This document shows, piece after piece, positions 60,642-64,000 of a stretch of DNA of 64,000 nt. The notes beneath the pieces were generated by a model. The model had not been told where the DNA came from and did no database searches. It saw only the letters and a program-made list of their open reading frames with translations. Source of the DNA: Vibrio nitrifigilis (lineage in GTDB: Bacteria; Pseudomonadota; Gammaproteobacteria; Enterobacterales; Vibrionaceae); the NCBI RefSeq assembly GCF_015686695.1, contig NZ_JADPMR010000003.1:434001-498000 (forward strand), given 5' to 3'. The first letter of the stretch is position 1. Each line of letters opens with the position of its first letter. The position numbers were made by a program, and so were the translations under genes.

Positions 60642-61601
60642 ATGAAGGTAGAAAAACTCGCGCGTATTGACCTAAATTTATTGGTCTGTCTTAAGGTGCT
60701 TACCGAAGAGTTAAGCGTTACCAGGGCAGCAAACAGGCTCTACTTAAGCCAATCAGCCGTCAGTAAATCTCTAGCTAAACTCAGAGAACAATTTGATGAC
60801 CCTCTCTTTATTCGTACTTCTCATGGGCTAAAAGCGACACCCACCACTATTTACCTAAAACCTAAATTGGATGCGCTAACCCATCAAATTGAACTCATTA
60901 CACAACCCATTGAATTTGATCCATCAACTAGTGAATATCACTTCCAACTTGCAGCGGTAGAAAGCGTTTATCCCTTATTACTTCCTCATTTTTTACCTGC
61001 GTTGTTCCAACATGGTCCAAACCTTAATATCAGCACTCACGCTTGGAATAATGACACTCTACAAAAATTACAATTGGGGGAGCTGGATTTAGGTATCATA
61101 GGTCGAGATGTGGATATTAACGATTCACGAATCACACTACCCATTCCAGAAAATATATGTTCAGAAGAGATCTATCGAGATACGCAAAAATGTGTCGTAC
61201 GCCGAGGACACCCTATACTTGATCGAGAATGGAATTTGGAAAGCTACCTATCAGTGCGACATGTTCAAGTTCGTTATGATGGCAATGACCGTTGGCTTTT
61301 GGACTTCCGCCTGGCTGATTTAGGACAAGAACGAGATATCGGTATCACCGTACCTGATCATAATAGTGCGGCAATTTTGTGTACTTATACCGATTTTATC
61401 TTTACCGCTCCCAGTCATTTCACTCGAGCAATCGCCGAGCAACTCGATCTTGTTGAACTCCCCTTGCCTATGGACTTTCCTCCGATGGCTTATGCACTAT
61501 TTTGGAGCCAAGAAAGAGAAAACGATCAAGCGCTAATTTGGCTAAGAAAACTGATAAAAGGAAATACAGCACATCTGCAACACAATCATGATAAATCCTA
61601 G
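60642..61601 (+). CDS. LysR-family transcriptional regulator
   Basis: 319 residues from ATG 60642 (MKVEKLARIDLN), with GGAAA upstream; the frame opens from a TTG four codons earlier. N-terminal winged helix: LLVCLKVLTEELSVTRAANRLYLSQSAVSKSLAKLREQFDDPLFIRTSHGLKATP. The rest is a periplasmic-binding-like inducer domain. Divergent from the MFS exporter, which suggests it controls that gene and itself. Confidence 0.9.
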   Translation: MKVEKLARIDLNLLVCLKVLTEELSVTRAANRLYLSQSAVSKSLAKLREQFDDPLFIRTSHGLKATPTTIYLKPKLDALTHQIELITQPIEFDPSTSEYHFQLAAVESVYPLLLPHFLPALFQHGPNLNISTHAWNNDTLQKLQLGELDLGIIGRDVDINDSRITLPIPENICSEEIYRDTQKCVVRRGHPILDREWNLESYLSVRHVQVRYDGNDRWLLDFRLADLGQERDIGITVPDHNSAAILCTYTDFIFTAPSHFTRAIAEQLDLVELPLPMDFPPMAYALFWSQERENDQALIWLRKLIKGNTAHLQHNHDKS

Positions 61602-61746
61602 TTGTACTCGCAGTGTTGCCAATTGCACCCGATCTGCAAAAAGAGTAGCTTATACCTTCTGGTCACAGACAACCCATACATAATAGAGATCACTAGATCT
61701 CAATGCATTTATAGTCATAAGGACTGTCTTTAAAGGATATTTTCAG

Positions 61747-63540
61747 ATGCAACCATCTACTTCACAACGTGTCGAAGCGCTTCGCGACTGGATGACACAA
61801 CATCAACTTGACGCGATCATTATTCCCCATGAAGACGAATATTTGGGTGAATATGTCCCTGAACATAACGAACGCCTGCAATGGCTGACGGGATTCACTG
61901 GCTCAGCTGGTGCCGCTGTGATAACTAAAGATAAAGCGGCTATTTTTGTTGATGGTCGTTATACGGTTCAAGTTCGTAAACAAGTACCAGCAAATTTATT
62001 TGAATATCGACACCTTGTCGAAGAACCTTATTTAGAGTGGTTACTTAAAGAACTTCCTGCAGACAGCAAAGTTGGCTTTGATCCCAAAATGCACCGAGCT
62101 AGCTGGCTGACAGCGGCCCAAAAAACACTCGGAGGCGAACTAGAATTGAGCAGCACTGCGACCAACGCAGTTGATGATCTCTGGTTAGACCGCCCTGCAC
62201 CCGTCGTATCACCGATGCGTCTTATGGGCGATGAGTTGGTTGGGACCAATAGTGCTACCAAACGTAAGACCATTGCCGATATTCTTAAAAAGAAAAAGGC
62301 AGACTGCGCGATTTTAACCGAGCTTGATTCAATTTGTTGGTTATTGAATATTCGTGGTCTCGATGTCTCTCGCTTACCGGTCTTGCTTTCTCATGCCATC
62401 ATTTACAATGATTCTCGCGTCGACTTCTTCCTCGATCCTGAACGTGTTGCAAATCACTTTGATGAACATGTGGGAGAAGGCGTCCAAGTTCATCATCCTG
62501 AACAATTGGCCAGTACTATCGCTAAATTAACAAACAAAAAGGTTATCGTAGACCCAGCCACCAGCAACGCATGGTTTACGCTTTCTTTGCAAAATGCCGG
62601 TGCTGAAATCATTAATGATGCCGATCCATGTTTAATGCCTAAAGCGGCAAAAAATCCAACCGAAATCGCAGGTATGAAGGCATGTCATATTCGTGATGGC
62701 GCAGCTATGGTGAAATTCTTGTCATGGTTAGACAAACAAGTAGAGTTAGGTGTAACGCTTGATGAAGCCATGGTATCAGATACATTACAAGCATTTAGAG
62801 AACTAGACCCTACACTAGCAGACCTTAGCTTTGACACCATTTCTGCCGCAGCTAGCAACGCCGCTATGTGCCATTACAACCACATTAACCAACCGAAACC
62901 CGGCCAATTAGAACTCAATACGCTCTACCTTGTTGACTCCGGCGGTCAATATATTGATGGAACAACCGATATCACACGTACAGTCGCCATCGGTAATATT
63001 CCTCAAGAGATGAAGCAACAATATACGTTAGTTCTTAAAGGGCACATTGCGCTAGCAAAGGCACGTTTTCCGAAAGGAACATGTGGGCATCACCTTGATG
63101 TCCTAGCACGCCAATATTTGTGGGCTAACGGTTATGATTTTGACCACGGTACTGGTCATGGTGTGGGTCACTTCCTAAGTGTTCACGAAGGGCCGCAAAG
63201 AATCGGCAAAGCGGTGAACAACTTTCCGTTTGAACCGGGAATGGTGTTATCTAATGAACCAGGTTATTACCGCGCAGATGGTTTTGGTATTCGTATCGAA
63301 AACCTTGAACTGGTTGTTAATGTTGAAACCAATGGTGATTTCAACGTTATGGGTTTTGAAGCGCTGACTCGTTGCCCTATCGATACTCGAGCAATCGATA
63401 CAAACCTTCTCACTAAGCCAGAATTAGCATGGCTAAATGATTACCACCAAACAGTATGGGATGATGTTAGCCCACTGGTTGAAGGTGATGTTAAAGAGTG
63501 GCTAAAACAAGCAACACAGCCTTTATTGCACAACGATTAA
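61747..63540 (+). CDS. Aminopeptidase P family protein (M24B metallopeptidase)
   Basis: Cleaves the X-Pro bond at peptide N-termini. 597 residues with two creatinase-like N-terminal domains (residues ~1-310), the M24 pita-bread domain (~315-530) and a C-terminal extension typical of the long form. Metal ligands: LVDSGGQYIDGTTDITRTV (two Asp, near 400), HGTGHGVGHFLSVHEGP (His, near 470), LSNEPGYYRADGFGIRIENLEL (two Glu, near 505). This long form (~600) differs from the ~440-residue PepP. It ends in a clear terminator. Confidence 0.92.
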   Translation: MQPSTSQRVEALRDWMTQHQLDAIIIPHEDEYLGEYVPEHNERLQWLTGFTGSAGAAVITKDKAAIFVDGRYTVQVRKQVPANLFEYRHLVEEPYLEWLLKELPADSKVGFDPKMHRASWLTAAQKTLGGELELSSTATNAVDDLWLDRPAPVVSPMRLMGDELVGTNSATKRKTIADILKKKKADCAILTELDSICWLLNIRGLDVSRLPVLLSHAIIYNDSRVDFFLDPERVANHFDEHVGEGVQVHHPEQLASTIAKLTNKKVIVDPATSNAWFTLSLQNAGAEIINDADPCLMPKAAKNPTEIAGMKACHIRDGAAMVKFLSWLDKQVELGVTLDEAMVSDTLQAFRELDPTLADLSFDTISAAASNAAMCHYNHINQPKPGQLELNTLYLVDSGGQYIDGTTDITRTVAIGNIPQEMKQQYTLVLKGHIALAKARFPKGTCGHHLDVLARQYLWANGYDFDHGTGHGVGHFLSVHEGPQRIGKAVNNFPFEPGMVLSNEPGYYRADGFGIRIENLELVVNVETNGDFNVMGFEALTRCPIDTRAIDTNLLTKPELAWLNDYHQTVWDDVSPLVEGDVKEWLKQATQPLLHND

Positions 63541-63563
63541 CCACCCTTCATTCTTAATTCAAT

Positions 63564-63598
63564 CCCTTAGTGCTTTGTGCACTGAGGGATTTTTTTTT
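63564..63598 (+). terminator. Terminator of the aminopeptidase P gene
   Basis: CCCTTAGTGC and GCACTGAGGG pair (one T-G wobble) with a 5-base loop and run into nine T. Confidence 0.9.
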
Positions 63599-63806
63599 AT
63601 CTATATACCCAACCATCTCACCTCTAATAATTTAAAGTTATTAAAAAATTTTACAATCACACATAAACCACTGATTAACAATACTTAAAAACACTTTTTA
63701 GACATAAAAATGACAACATTTCGTTAAAATTTAATTTGAGATCTAAACATTATATGCGTAAGCTTATATTTAATTAACCGTTCAATAAAAATTAAAAGGA
63801 ATGGAT

Positions 63807-64000
63807 ATGCCAAAGGTTGGGATGCCAGAAGTACGTAAACCACAACTTGTCAAAGCAACGATGACTGTTATCGAGCGTGTTGGATTGCATGCTGCAAGTA
63901 TTGCTTTGATCAGCAGAGAGGCAGGCGTGTCTACCGGCATCATTAATCATTACTTTGGCGGCAAGCATGGACTGCTTGAAGAAACGATGCGTGCGATATT
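63807..64000 (+). CDS. betI: BetI-like TetR-family repressor, cut by the window edge
   Basis: Choline-responsive repressor of glycine-betaine synthesis genes. Visible N-terminal ~64 residues: MPKVGMPEVRKPQLVKATMT, then a TetR helix-turn-helix AASIALISREAGVSTGIINHYFGGK. This matches the E. coli BetI N-terminus closely. ATG 63807 was chosen over an in-frame ATG two codons upstream; AAAAGGA precedes it. In Vibrio betI is usually first in betIBA-proXWV, which would lie beyond the window. The AT-rich leader with CCGTTCAATAAA may hold part of a BetI operator. Confidence 0.88.
   Translation, partial: MPKVGMPEVRKPQLVKATMTVIERVGLHAASIALISREAGVSTGIINHYFGGKHGLLEETMRAI

Noticed and set aside
1..64000. 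CRISPR arrays, tRNA or rRNA genes
   Set aside because: No regularly spaced direct repeats and no tRNA or rRNA sequence were recognised on either strand by reading; a covariance search was not possible.

Overview
The window is chromosomal DNA from a gamma-proteobacterium of the family Vibrionaceae, most likely the large chromosome of a Vibrio. The order hemN - DUF2489 - yihI - engB - spf (Spot 42) - polA - ryhB - hemB - tatD - tatCBA - ubiBJE - rmuC, and further on yhiN - uspB - ftnA - uspA - rsmJ, is typical of this group. Every host gene in these blocks has a close enterobacterial or Vibrio relative recognisable by sequence. Both ends are cut inside genes: hemN on the left and a betI-like repressor on the right.

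Layout. 1-13 kb: housekeeping genes (haem synthesis, ribosome assembly GTPase, DNA polymerase I, Tat export), with an extra secreted GH43/CBM42 arabinofuranosidase-like gene. The polA flanks carry three small RNAs on the minus strand: Spot 42, a neighbouring transcript with a 29-codon ORF that fits the dual-function RNA VcdRP, and RyhB with a Fur-box promoter. 13-19 kb: ubiquinone genes, rmuC and an EamA permease. 19.5-34 kb: an L-arabinose block: araC, araA, araD, araB and two complete sugar ABC importers, araFGH and a ytfQRT-yjfF type system. AraC-like half-sites and CRP sites lie in the araB/araF divergent region, and another AraC-like site lies in front of the second importer. The secreted GH43 enzyme would release the sugar that these importers and AraBAD use. 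34-38 kb: gluconate uptake (gntK, gntT-type permease, GntR) with two GntR operators.

38.14-54.06 kb is a mobile island of about 15.9 kb inserted inside the flavoprotein gene yhiN. The host gene is split: its first ~340 codons lie at the right edge and its last 60 codons at the left edge. Both edges of the island carry the same two-part inverted repeat (ATTCCTAACA, a spacer of 7 or 11 bases, TTGTCAAAATG). The right half encodes four overlapping, translationally coupled genes: three tyrosine-recombinase-like proteins and one small helical protein. This resembles Tn554-type or gamma-mobile-trio modules. Directly behind them the island carries a complete but diverged yhiN, which could replace the function it destroys. 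The left half is cargo that looks like defence modules: an NdpA-like protein with a membrane partner, an SF2 helicase operon with small unknown proteins next to an Xre regulator, and a caspase-like protease with a small partner.

55-64 kb: host genes again (uspB, ftnA, uspA, rsmJ, asnC, an MFS exporter with a divergent LysR regulator, an M24 aminopeptidase P) and the start of betI. The polA-hemB gap also contains an unusual cluster of GATC and DnaA-box-like sites.
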